Shown one piece after another: positions 42,070 to 50,989 of a stretch of 64,000 nt of DNA. How positions within the stretch are numbered: position 1 is the first letter of the stretch; each line of letters begins with the position of its first letter. Source of the DNA: Olleya sp. Bg11-27 (GTDB lineage: Bacteria > Bacteroidota > Bacteroidia > Flavobacteriales > Flavobacteriaceae); the NCBI RefSeq assembly GCF_002831645.1, contig NZ_CP025117.1, positions 434,001 through 498,000 on the forward strand, read 5' to 3'. The notes under the pieces are model-generated. The model had not been told where the DNA came from, did no database searches, and worked only from the letters and a program-made list of their open reading frames with translations. A program made the translations under genes and the position numbers.

Positions 42070-43203
42070 ATGATTGTTAACTGGAATCAACCATCTACAG
42101 ACGAGTCTGAGAATTTATACACCATCTCTGACGAAGTCGCATCAAGAGCAAACTCTGCCTCAAAACGCGCAAGAGATACTTTTGAAATTTTAAAACCTGA
42201 AGAGAAAAAACTAAGCCAATGGGACAAAATAATGTCCAATGCTTATGTTGTGCCTTTCACTATTTCGTTTATTGTAATTTGTATTTTAGAATACTACTTT
42301 AGTCGCGAAATTTATCGTGACATCTTACCTCAAGCGCCTTGGGTTATTGGGATTGGAATTATTTTTATATCGATAGTTATTGCCGAGCTTTTAGTAGGAA
42401 TGCTAAGTTCTCATACTAGAAACAGACGTTTTTTTGAGGATAAAAAGATAAGCGCAAATGCCTCTACACCAGATTCTGATATTGTTAGAGGCGTATACAA
42501 ACATGCTAGAGGTCAATTTATCTTTGGTGTTGTTTTGTTTATTGCTATTGGAGGTGCCATCTTCTATTTTTCTAAAGAGCGTGTTGCCAGAGAAATTGCT
42601 GCTGGAATTAGAGAATCTGCTTTTGGAATTCAAGATATCTTACCCGTTTTATTTTATGTTTTAGAAGTATTAGCTGGACTGTTTGTCTTTTACTTATTCA
42701 AACGTTCTGTAGTGGCTTACAAAAACTATAGCAACAGAAAAAAATACAGTAAAGAGGTTGAAATTGCTAGATTACACACCAGCGAATCTTGTAAATATTT
42801 TGACAATGCTGAGAAAAAAGGATACAATACCTTTTTAGACGATGTGAGTAGTAACTTACATTTAGGCTTTTACAGAAACAAACATCAAAATACAAATCAG
42901 CAACATTTAAATTATGTTAATGAGCCTGAGATTGAAGAACAGTTTTTTAAAGCTAAGTTTTTAAATGTCAATGGACATCCGGCTCAAGTGACTATTGATG
43001 TCTTAACAGAATACAAGTTTAAAGAAAGTAAAACTAGCGATTCTAGTGGCTTAATAGAGTTGAGCATCCACGCTTACCCTCAGGACCAAATTAAGCAGTT
43101 TAGAATTACTTATTTTAATACCAACGACGAGAAAGTGATAGAAGATATTTCTGGAAATTACTCTCTAAACAATGAGGTGCCCTACGAGATTATTTTAAAA
43201 TAG
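42070..43203 (+). CDS. Four-helix membrane protein, partner of the VWA lipoprotein
   Basis: This 377-residue protein has a polar N terminus and four hydrophobic helices: VPFTISFIVICILEYYF, WVIGIGIIFISIVIAELLVG, FIFGVVLFIAIGGAIFYF and ILPVLFYVLEVLAGLFVFYL. A cytosolic C-terminal half of ~160 residues contains a coiled-coil-like KEVEIARLHTSESCKYFDNA segment and a beta-rich end. No family is recognised. It is 20 nt downstream of the VWA lipoprotein and shares its terminator, so a two-gene operon is likely. Confidence 0.7.
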   Translation: MIVNWNQPSTDESENLYTISDEVASRANSASKRARDTFEILKPEEKKLSQWDKIMSNAYVVPFTISFIVICILEYYFSREIYRDILPQAPWVIGIGIIFISIVIAELLVGMLSSHTRNRRFFEDKKISANASTPDSDIVRGVYKHARGQFIFGVVLFIAIGGAIFYFSKERVAREIAAGIRESAFGIQDILPVLFYVLEVLAGLFVFYLFKRSVVAYKNYSNRKKYSKEVEIARLHTSESCKYFDNAEKKGYNTFLDDVSSNLHLGFYRNKHQNTNQQHLNYVNEPEIEEQFFKAKFLNVNGHPAQVTIDVLTEYKFKESKTSDSSGLIELSIHAYPQDQIKQFRITYFNTNDEKVIEDISGNYSLNNEVPYEIILK

Positions 43204-43225
43204 GTCACAACAAAATAAATCCAAT

Positions 43226-43258
43226 AAAAAGCCCATTTGACTAGTCAAATGGGCTTTT
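43226..43258. terminator. Bidirectional intrinsic terminator
   Basis: AAAAGCCCATTTGACTAGTC and the complementary AAATGGGCTTTT form a near-perfect 16-bp-arm palindrome between convergent operons. Confidence 0.9.
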
Positions 43259-43277
43259 ACTATTTTAAGAATTTAGA

Positions 43278-43634
43278 CTAATTAATAATTAAAGTGTAAT
43301 CAATATCATCTACAGAAAGTATTGTATTAAACACATCCTTATCTTTTCCGCTAACTAATGCCTTCAGCTCTTTAATTTCCTGCCGATTAAACATTAGCAC
43401 TAAATTATCTTGTAAGGTTGGAATTGGTATTTTACGTTTAACATTAGCACAAGCATATTTATGCTCCCAATAATCTGCTTCCACAAATAAGATATACGTT
43501 TTAAATTGCTCATATTCCTTAGGCGTAAATTCGAAATAAATATTATTAAATTCAAGATGAAATTGCTGACACCCTTTACAGAAATTTAATTCGCCTTTAG
43601 AGGTTTTAGATATTGATTTTATATTGTTGCACAT
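43278..43634 (-). CDS. DUF6686-like small protein
   Basis: This 118-residue cytosolic protein has cysteine pairs typical of the family: MCNN near the start and FCKGCQQFHLEFNNIYFEF. The paired cysteines suggest metal or redox binding. It resembles what databases call DUF6686, from memory. It is the last gene of the leftward iron-linked operon, 16 nt after the PepSY-flavodoxin gene. Function unknown. Confidence 0.7.
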   Translation of the reverse strand: MCNNIKSISKTSKGELNFCKGCQQFHLEFNNIYFEFTPKEYEQFKTYILFVEADYWEHKYACANVKRKIPIPTLQDNLVLMFNRQEIKELKALVSGKDKDVFNTILSVDDIDYTLIIN

Positions 43635-43650
43635 AATGATATATTTAGAA

Positions 43651-45849
43651 TCAATAACAGTCTTTTTTTATTTGATTATTGGCCTCAAAAAAGGACAATG
43701 GTTGCTGCAGTTTAGATGCTGTGATGTGTTGTAACACTCCTAGAACCTTATTTTGCATAGCTATAGAGCCACAAATAAATATAACACCGTTGTCTTTTAA
43801 AACCTGAGCTATTACGTCTTGGTTACTAGCAACGACATCCTGAACATAAATTTTATCTTGTTGCTCTTGCGATAATGCAAGATGAAAACTAGATAGCGTT
43901 TTGTGTTTTAAACTGTTATCAATATGGTTTTTATATAGTTGTAAAGACTGTTTTGTACGCCCGCCCCAAAACAAATGTTTGGTTATTGGATTAGACTGAC
44001 TTATCATACCCAGAAAAGGACCGATTCCTGTTCCATTAGCAATTAAAACAGCACTTTTATTTGTTTTAGATTCAGGTAAATTAAAAGACGGATTACGTTT
44101 AATCACTGCTTTTACCTGATCTCCTTTTTGCAAAGCACTAAAATAATTAGAACAAATGCCGTGCTCGTGTTTTTTTACACTAATTATTATCTGATTGTTT
44201 ATTTCTGCAATAGAATATAAGCGTTCCACACCATCTACTTTTGGAACCATTGATAATAAATCTCCGGAAGTAAATCTTACTTTTTTACTAGGTTTTAGTG
44301 TTACTAAAAAAGTGTTATCTATATTTAATACTGAGACATCCAACACTTTAAAAGTTTGTTCTTTTCTTGGTTTAGTAATCGTTTTAATAGTTGAAACATC
44401 TAAATTTAAACCAATCACAGATTGCCATTGCAACACCCAATCTTTAAAACGGTCTTCCGATTGATTATGGATTTTAAACAACTCTAAATTGGGTTGAAAT
44501 TTTGAATCTAACTGTAAACTCGCATCTACGATTTGTGCGTACTTGCAATACTCCTTATATTGTAAAGATCCAAATCCAACCACCGCGTAATTAAGTATTT
44601 GCTCTTGCTGCACACTTTTTAAAAGTGACACAAACTGTTTTGCATTTATTGGCGCTTCTCCTTCTCCATAAGTAGAAGTAAACACCACTAATTGTTTGGC
44701 TTGCTTGTATGTTGAATAACTGTTTAAGTCTGCAATAAACACCGTTTGCCCATTAGCCAATAATGCTTTAAAAAAGGATGTTGCCAAACCATATGTACTG
44801 CCCGTTTCCGATCCCACAAGAATGATATACTCGGCTTTATCCTTAGTAAACTTGTTTTTTGGTAAGACCGTTTTTTTTCTTCTATCTATAGTCATTTTAA
44901 AACCTGAATAGATAAAAAATAGAATATTTAAACACGCAATTAACAATACTATAGACCACCAAATACTCCCTTTACCAGTATGTAATAGCAAACTTAAATC
45001 TGATAAAAAAGTAACCATTGGATAATCAATCTGACTTAACACTACACCAGAATACTGATGTACAATAAGTTCTTTCTCTTTCAATTTTAAAGTAAAATAA
45101 TCTTCTTCATCTTCCGAGAAAGGAAATTCTAAAGCAACAACCTCATCTAACATTACCGTACTAAACAGATGGCTACCAGGCTGCTTTTCAGCGAAAGCGG
45201 TCGTATTAAAATCAACCGAATGCGAAGGTTTGTTTTCTGTAATAACATCAAACTTTAACAGTGATAAATACACGCCTGTCAACGTAATAATTATAATAGG
45301 AATTAAGGATAATCGACCTAAAACAACATGCCAATATTGCGAGAAATCTTCTTTAATAATCTTAGCAAAAAAACGAGTAATACCGCTTTGACGCTTAATG
45401 ATTAAAATAAAACCCGAAAAAGCAATTAGAAACAATAAAAAAGACCCTAAACCAACAAAAAAACGCCCCATCCCCTTTAAAAATAAGGAACGATGCAAAT
45501 TTGTTGTGAATTTAAAAAAGTTTGAAATCTCTGGTTTCTCTCCTAAAAAAGCGGCTGTTTTCGGATTAAAATAACCATTTAAGGACTGACCTGCTTTAGT
45601 AATAACAGAAGCAGACACAAATTGATTTGCGTCTACTTCTATAGTTATAATCTCCGGGTATTGTGTTTTAAATGTCGCAACAGTTTGTTTTAAAACAAGT
45701 TGCTCTAACCCTTCTATTTTATAGGATTGTATCTGCTCTGATATAGGCTGAAATGCTAGTACAATACCTGTTATTGTTGCTAGAAATACAAAGACAAAAG
45801 AAGCTATAGCTAATGTTAGGTGACTATACCTCCAAATAGAAATGGTCAT
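43651..45849 (-). CDS. PepSY-flavodoxin-FAD/NAD reductase fusion
   Basis: This 732-residue protein has an N-terminal PepSY_TM region (about 1-315) with four helices and periplasmic PepSY segment. A flavodoxin domain (about 340-475) starts IILVGSETGSTYGLATSFF with VVFTSTYGEGEAPINAKQF. A ferredoxin-NADP-reductase-like module (about 495-720) has VERLYSIAEI, the FAD RxYS variant, GTGIGPFLGMI for NADPH and a C-terminal VIFICGSIAMQNKVLGVL. Electrons would pass from NAD(P)H through FAD and FMN to the membrane part, reducing heme- or siderophore-bound iron. Its place in the operon opposite the heme receptor supports this. Confidence 0.88.
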   Translation of the reverse strand: MTISIWRYSHLTLAIASFVFVFLATITGIVLAFQPISEQIQSYKIEGLEQLVLKQTVATFKTQYPEIITIEVDANQFVSASVITKAGQSLNGYFNPKTAAFLGEKPEISNFFKFTTNLHRSLFLKGMGRFFVGLGSFLLFLIAFSGFILIIKRQSGITRFFAKIIKEDFSQYWHVVLGRLSLIPIIIITLTGVYLSLLKFDVITENKPSHSVDFNTTAFAEKQPGSHLFSTVMLDEVVALEFPFSEDEEDYFTLKLKEKELIVHQYSGVVLSQIDYPMVTFLSDLSLLLHTGKGSIWWSIVLLIACLNILFFIYSGFKMTIDRRKKTVLPKNKFTKDKAEYIILVGSETGSTYGLATSFFKALLANGQTVFIADLNSYSTYKQAKQLVVFTSTYGEGEAPINAKQFVSLLKSVQQEQILNYAVVGFGSLQYKEYCKYAQIVDASLQLDSKFQPNLELFKIHNQSEDRFKDWVLQWQSVIGLNLDVSTIKTITKPRKEQTFKVLDVSVLNIDNTFLVTLKPSKKVRFTSGDLLSMVPKVDGVERLYSIAEINNQIIISVKKHEHGICSNYFSALQKGDQVKAVIKRNPSFNLPESKTNKSAVLIANGTGIGPFLGMISQSNPITKHLFWGGRTKQSLQLYKNHIDNSLKHKTLSSFHLALSQEQQDKIYVQDVVASNQDVIAQVLKDNGVIFICGSIAMQNKVLGVLQHITASKLQQPLSFFEANNQIKKDCY

Positions 45850-45858
45850 AAATAAATT

Positions 45859-46344
45859 TTAATTTGGCATTAAACGCACGTAACGTATAAATCCGGTCCC
45901 TTCTGTTTTACTTTTTACGCTTTCTGATGTTAGTACAAACTCTACATCTTTAGTGTAATATTCTTGATCCTCTACTGCAGATTCAAAGCGAATACTATAG
46001 CCTGTATCAATTTTAGAATCTTCAATTTGAATGACGCTTATAGCGCGTTCTCCTCCAGAAATAGTAGCGCCAGTTAAAGCGTCAATATCGGCTCTTACTT
46101 TACCTTGAAATTTCCACCATTCTGTGATGTCATGATACCACTCTTCATCATCACCTTGGACGTATAACGTTTTTTCGTAGTCGCCATCAGGATTAATTAA
46201 TGAAATAGCGACATAAGCGCCTTCTCCGCTGTAATTAGTCATCTGCACCATACATTTATACTTGGATGACGTTGTAAGGTTTGTAAAAGAAAACAAACTG
46301 ATACAAAGGACTGTTAGGCTAAAAATTAGTTTAATGTTTTTCAT
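45859..46344 (-). CDS. DUF2271 periplasmic protein
   Basis: This 161-residue protein has a signal peptide (LIFSLTVLCISLFSFTN) and a DUF2271 body: NYSGEGAYVAISLINPDGDY, TLYVQGDDEEWYHDITEWWK and GATISGGERAISVIQ. DUF2271 proteins are usually encoded beside PepSY proteins and are thought to be periplasmic partners in iron handling. It lies 9 nt before the PepSY-flavodoxin gene and 8 nt after the ankyrin gene. Confidence 0.88.
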   Translation of the reverse strand: MKNIKLIFSLTVLCISLFSFTNLTTSSKYKCMVQMTNYSGEGAYVAISLINPDGDYEKTLYVQGDDEEWYHDITEWWKFQGKVRADIDALTGATISGGERAISVIQIEDSKIDTGYSIRFESAVEDQEYYTKDVEFVLTSESVKSKTEGTGFIRYVRLMPN

Positions 46345-46352
46345 TTAAAGTT

Positions 46353-47816
46353 CTATTTTAAAAAATCTAAAGCGACTTGATTACTCATTAAAATTTCGTT
46401 TTCTGATGCTAAATCAAAAACACTCTCATCAAAGCTAGTCTTAATTGTTTTATCTGCTCCGATTGACAATAAATATCTAATAATTGTAGTATTAGTCCCT
46501 TTCATTGCTGCTAAATGTAAAGCTGTGTAACCTTCTTTGTTAACCGTATTTACATCAACCTCAAATTGATTGATTTGTTTTAAAAAGTCAATATCGTTTT
46601 TATCTAAAGCGACATGAAGTAACGTATTTCCATTGTTTTGAGGTGTTGTAAAATCAAACCCATTACTTTCTAAAAGTTGTAATTTGTTTTTAAAATTAGT
46701 CTCATCTCTAGGTGTATAAGATTCGATTAAATAATACGCTAAATTATTACCATTACTATCAACATTAGCTGTCTTTGCGCCTTTCGCTAATAATAATTTT
46801 ACAACCTCATGACTATTATTTTGAATCGCTAACATTAATGCAGACTGTCCTTTTTTATTGGTATAGTCAATAGCTTTTACTTGTTCTAAAAGTGCTGTAA
46901 CAATTTTAACATCATTACCTCGTGCTGCATTTAAAAATGGTGTGTTTCCATTTTTATCTGCGTCGTTTACAGCATTACCTTTTTCAATAAAATAATTAAT
47001 AACCTCTAAGTCTTTATTTCTAGAAGCTACATTATGTAATGGTGTAATACCCTCTGCTGTTTTAGTTTTTGGGTTTAAACCAACACTTTCTAAGTAGTTG
47101 TAAACCTCTAATCCATTCGTTTTACCTCTAGTCCCCTGACTCGCGAATATAAACGCTTGATCGGTTCCTTTTTTACCCTCTTTAATTAGTCCTTTAAGCA
47201 ATTCTAAATTACCAGTTTTAGCCACGTAATTAAAAATTCCGTTGCCGTTATTATCAACACTTTTATCACTTAAACCTTTATAAATAAAATAGCCCGTTAA
47301 CCTAATATCATTAGGTGCTGCCAATAATAAAGCATTAGCACCATCATGATTAACATCGTTTTTTAAGTCAGCGCCATTTGCAATACAAATGTCATATACT
47401 TTAGTATTGGTTTGTCCTGCATTTGCAGCAAAATTTAAAGCGGTTAAACCGTGATCATCCAAAATATCTGTCTTAGCACCTTTACTAATTAAGTATTCCA
47501 TTATTTTATCGTTACCAGCATACGCTGCCCAAAAAATATACGTACGTCCATCATGCGTTAATTTGTTAACATCATTCCCTTTTAAAGACACTAGATACTC
47601 TAACACCTCATTTGGTGCCGACTGCAAAATAGCATACACAACAGGATCAAAATTATTATCATTTAACTCGGATGGATTATTGCCGGCATCAATTTGTGCT
47701 TTAACCGCATCGATAGTTATTGTCGGATTCCAAAACCCTCTACTTAAAAACACATTATCTTGTGCACTGACTGATATACTTAATAGAAGTATACAAACTG
47801 TAATTATTTTTTTCAT
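46353..47816 (-). CDS. Secreted ankyrin-repeat protein
   Basis: This 487-residue protein has a signal peptide (ITVCILLLSISVSAQ) and about a dozen ankyrin repeats from residue 50 to the end, with consensus units such as DDHGLTALNFAANAGQ, GITPLHNVASRNKDLEVINY, NGNTPFLNAARGNDVKIVTA and EGYTALHLAAMKGTN. It is periplasmic by its leader and probably a protein-binding scaffold. The second gene of the DUF6607-led operon, it is separated by only 8-12 nt from its neighbours, so it belongs to the same iron-linked transcript; ankyrin proteins are also paired with catalase in other bacteria. Confidence 0.88.
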   Translation of the reverse strand: MKKIITVCILLLSISVSAQDNVFLSRGFWNPTITIDAVKAQIDAGNNPSELNDNNFDPVVYAILQSAPNEVLEYLVSLKGNDVNKLTHDGRTYIFWAAYAGNDKIMEYLISKGAKTDILDDHGLTALNFAANAGQTNTKVYDICIANGADLKNDVNHDGANALLLAAPNDIRLTGYFIYKGLSDKSVDNNGNGIFNYVAKTGNLELLKGLIKEGKKGTDQAFIFASQGTRGKTNGLEVYNYLESVGLNPKTKTAEGITPLHNVASRNKDLEVINYFIEKGNAVNDADKNGNTPFLNAARGNDVKIVTALLEQVKAIDYTNKKGQSALMLAIQNNSHEVVKLLLAKGAKTANVDSNGNNLAYYLIESYTPRDETNFKNKLQLLESNGFDFTTPQNNGNTLLHVALDKNDIDFLKQINQFEVDVNTVNKEGYTALHLAAMKGTNTTIIRYLLSIGADKTIKTSFDESVFDLASENEILMSNQVALDFLK

Positions 47817-47828
47817 TTATTCTCTCTT

Positions 47829-48737
47829 TTACTTTTTAATAAAACGTTCAATTATAGGATCTATTTGCTCTGATGTCGAGTAATTTTCGTCATCAAATAA
47901 ATATTTGAATAATACTTTATTATCCACTTTTGGTTCTAAAGCTAAATCTTGATGTCTTGCAAAAACAGACGCCCATTTAGTACGGACTTTAGCCCATTTT
48001 TCTTGTCCTTCTTTCCACCAGTCTTGCGCCGCTTGACATTTATTGTCATCAACCTTAACATACGTATTATATCCTTTCTCTTTGGCTAAAATAACATCTT
48101 CTTCTCCATTTTCTCTAATAATTTTCTCATTGTCTTGATCATGTACCCAACCATAGTCTGTTGTTTGGTGTCTATTACCTCTTAAAGTGATGTTATAATC
48201 ACTTCTTTTAGTATATTCTCGTCTTGGTAAAGGTGCTGTTGTTGTATTTTCCCAAAAGCTTTTACCATCGACATGTACCCAAGTTGCAGACCCTTCGTAA
48301 CGCGGACTATCATCCACCTGATATACTTTTTGCGTCCATTGGTTTTTTACCTCTTTTTTTGGTTTTGACACATACGTCCATTGGTTGTCGCCATTAAACA
48401 TATAAAAATCTGTGTTTTCAAACAACCAATCTTGTCGCCAATGCTTTACAATATAAAGTGATTCAGGAGTTCCCACTTGTAATAAATGCTGAATTACAAT
48501 TTCATCATCACTATCCTCTACCAATTGCGCCCATTCCAAACCTGAAGCAATCTTAGTTTCTGATGGTTTATACAAGGAATCTTTGCTATAGTTAAACGTC
48601 TCTGTAAAATTGAACGTCACCTCATAACAACCACACATGTTTTTTATGGCGTTTTGATCTTGTTTCTTCTTGTTTTGCGCATGTAACGATACAGAAAATG
48701 CTAAAAGTAATACTGGTAAAACTGCTAATTGCTTCAT
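47829..48737 (-). CDS. DUF6607 secreted protein
   Basis: This 302-residue protein has a signal peptide (VLPVLLLAFSVSLHAQ). The mature start MCGCYEVTFNFTETF and the Trp-rich WRQDWLFENTDFYMFNGDNQ and YVSKPKKEVKNQWTQKVYQV stretches match the DUF6607 family as I recall it. Family function is unknown; here it leads an operon with DUF2271 and PepSY-reductase genes opposite a heme receptor, so a role in heme or iron handling is likely. Its start is 92 bp from the divergent receptor, with the operator between. Confidence 0.8.
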   Translation of the reverse strand: MKQLAVLPVLLLAFSVSLHAQNKKKQDQNAIKNMCGCYEVTFNFTETFNYSKDSLYKPSETKIASGLEWAQLVEDSDDEIVIQHLLQVGTPESLYIVKHWRQDWLFENTDFYMFNGDNQWTYVSKPKKEVKNQWTQKVYQVDDSPRYEGSATWVHVDGKSFWENTTTAPLPRREYTKRSDYNITLRGNRHQTTDYGWVHDQDNEKIIRENGEEDVILAKEKGYNTYVKVDDNKCQAAQDWWKEGQEKWAKVRTKWASVFARHQDLALEPKVDNKVLFKYLFDDENYSTSEQIDPIIERFIKK

Positions 48738-48776
48738 TTGTAATGATTTGGTTTTTTATTAAAAATAATACTGTTC

Positions 48777-48799
48777 TTATTTAGACTGAATTAAAATAA
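48777..48799. promoter_or_regulatory. Candidate iron-responsive operator, copy C
   Basis: The 23-bp site begins TTATTTA and ends AAAATAA with a 9-nt centre, the same layout as copies at 20561 and 20626 with one arm mismatch. It sits in the -33 region of the receptor promoter and 40 nt from the divergent DUF6607 start, so one site could control both transcripts. Confidence 0.65.
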
Positions 48800-48803
48800 C
48801 TTC

Positions 48804-48811
48804 TATATTTG
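48804..48811 (+). promoter_or_regulatory. -7 element of the heme receptor promoter
   Basis: TATATTTG followed by C is a perfect TAnnTTTG element 18 nt before the receptor ATG and 4 nt after the operator. Confidence 0.65.
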
Positions 48812-48829
48812 CAGCAAATTTAATCAAGA

Positions 48830-50989
48830 ATGATTCTAAATAAAAACTATTTAACGGTTTATTTTATATTTTTTTGTGTGGTAATACTTTCGGCACAAGA
48901 AAAGACTAAAAACACCACTAATATTGAAGTTTTAGAAGAAGTTATTATTACTGGAGAAAGTAATGTTATGTCTTTGAGTAAAAAACTATTTACAGTTAAT
49001 ACCATAAAGAGAAAAGACATTGAAAATGTAGCAGGAAATACATTAGCAGATGTACTATTTAATAACTTAAATATTTCCATTAACCCTGATGCATCAAGCG
49101 GCAAATCTACAGTTAGTTTATTTGGTTTAGATGGTCAATATGTAAAAATATTGATTGACGGAATACCAATTGTAAGTGATAATGGTGTTGGTAACAACAT
49201 AGATATTACACAAATAAATTTAGATGATGTGGAACGCGTTGAAATTGTTGAAGGCTCAATGGGTGTTTTATATGGTGATAATGCAGTTGCTGGAGTTATC
49301 AATATTATTACAAAAAGAGGGTTGAAAAATAATGGTTGGGAGCTTCAACTAGCATTACAAGAAGAATCTGTAGGTAACGAATTTGATTTTTTTAATAAAG
49401 GAAGACATATCCAAAATTTTAAAATAACTAATCAAGTTAACGACAAATTATCCTATTCAATTGGTACCTCTAGAAACGATTTTTCAGGTTTTTACAATGA
49501 TTATAAAGGCCAAAATTATGTAAACGTACAAGATGGCGCTGTTGTTAATGATGGTTTACGTGGTACAGAATGGAATCCTAAGGATCAAATTACGACCTCT
49601 TTAAACGTTGATTTAGATTTAGGTAAGCATAATTTCTTTTACAAATTACAGTATTTTAATGAAGATTTAGAAATCTATAACAGATCTGTTAATGGACGTT
49701 ATGAAGACGGGCGACTTAACCCAACAGCTTTAGATAAAAACTACAGAACTAATAGATGGGTAAGTAATTTAAACGCATCTGGTAGCTTAATTGGTGACAC
49801 CAAATATAATTTATCACTATCCTATCAAAATCAAAAACGAAATTATAAGGAGTATGTCTATAATATTTTAAACCAAAAAACAGAATCTATACAGACCGAT
49901 GCTGTTAGTCAATCAAGTAACATTTGGTACTCTAAAGCTTTTGTAAATAATATTATACCAAATTCTGAAGTCTTTAATTTCCAATTAGGATATGAATTTA
50001 CCAACCAATCTGGATATGATGCCATTGCTACAGGAAACTACTCTAGTGATGTAGTAAAAAATACGATAACAAATTATGAGTTATTTGGTATCACAGAGTT
50101 TAATGTAAACAAAAAATTATCTATAAATCCTGGAATTAGATTTACACATAGTTCACAGTTTAATAATCATCTTATTTGGTCATTATCTTCAACATATGAT
50201 TTTACAGAAAAACTAAAATTAAAAGCTGTTGTTGGCTCTGCTTATAGAGCTCCTAATTTTGAAGAACTTTTCTTTTATTTTGTAGACTCTAACCATAATG
50301 TAAGAGGAAATCCTAATCTACAACCTGAAGATGGACTGTCAGTTTTTGTTAATCTAAAAGATAACTATAAAATTAATGAAGACGCTTATTTAAAAGCAGG
50401 GTTTAATACTTTTTATATTGAATTAAATGATGCTATTGCTAGCGTAACTTCAGAGGATGATAACGGCAGTGTCTTATTTACACAAGATAATATAGATTAC
50501 AGTAAACGTTTAGGATTTACTTTAGACAATAATTTTATTTATAAAAACTGGAATATTGGACTTGGAGCCACATATCTCGGGACAACTAACGCAATAAATA
50601 AGTCACTTAACAACACATCTGATTATCTATGGGCTTTAAATCTTCAAACCTCTATTAATTATAAAATTGAAAAGTGGAATACTAATATTTCTAGCCAACT
50701 TAAATACAACGGTAAAACGCAAGGTATTTTTTATGACACTAATGGTGAATTATTTATTGGTGAAACTGATGCATATACCTGGTTAAATCTATCACTAAAA
50801 ACAAATATAACGCCTAAATTATCTACAACATTAGGTGTAAGAAACCTTTTGGATGTTGTCGACATTAATACAGGTGTTTCAGCAGGAGCCCATTCTTCCT
50901 CCACCTCAACCTCTAGATTGATTGGTAACGGTCGGTCATTTTTTTTAAAACTAACCTATAATTTAAACTTTAATACAAATAAAAAATGA
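48830..50989 (+). CDS. TonB-dependent receptor, probable heme receptor
   Basis: This 719-residue receptor has a signal peptide (FIFFCVVILSAQ), plug domain with EVLEEVIITGESNVMSLSK, NISINPDASSGKSTVSLFG, VKILIDGIPIVSDNG and GVLYGDNAVAGVINIITKRG, then a barrel ending in FFLKLTYNLNF. It lacks the N-terminal carboxypeptidase-like domain of SusC receptors, and FEELFFYFVDSNHNVRGNPNLQPEDG carries the barrel NP[ND]L motif. It is coupled by 4-nt overlap (ATGA) to an HmuY-like gene, so the ligand is most likely heme. Confidence 0.9.
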   Translation: MILNKNYLTVYFIFFCVVILSAQEKTKNTTNIEVLEEVIITGESNVMSLSKKLFTVNTIKRKDIENVAGNTLADVLFNNLNISINPDASSGKSTVSLFGLDGQYVKILIDGIPIVSDNGVGNNIDITQINLDDVERVEIVEGSMGVLYGDNAVAGVINIITKRGLKNNGWELQLALQEESVGNEFDFFNKGRHIQNFKITNQVNDKLSYSIGTSRNDFSGFYNDYKGQNYVNVQDGAVVNDGLRGTEWNPKDQITTSLNVDLDLGKHNFFYKLQYFNEDLEIYNRSVNGRYEDGRLNPTALDKNYRTNRWVSNLNASGSLIGDTKYNLSLSYQNQKRNYKEYVYNILNQKTESIQTDAVSQSSNIWYSKAFVNNIIPNSEVFNFQLGYEFTNQSGYDAIATGNYSSDVVKNTITNYELFGITEFNVNKKLSINPGIRFTHSSQFNNHLIWSLSSTYDFTEKLKLKAVVGSAYRAPNFEELFFYFVDSNHNVRGNPNLQPEDGLSVFVNLKDNYKINEDAYLKAGFNTFYIELNDAIASVTSEDDNGSVLFTQDNIDYSKRLGFTLDNNFIYKNWNIGLGATYLGTTNAINKSLNNTSDYLWALNLQTSINYKIEKWNTNISSQLKYNGKTQGIFYDTNGELFIGETDAYTWLNLSLKTNITPKLSTTLGVRNLLDVVDINTGVSAGAHSSSTSTSRLIGNGRSFFLKLTYNLNFNTNKK

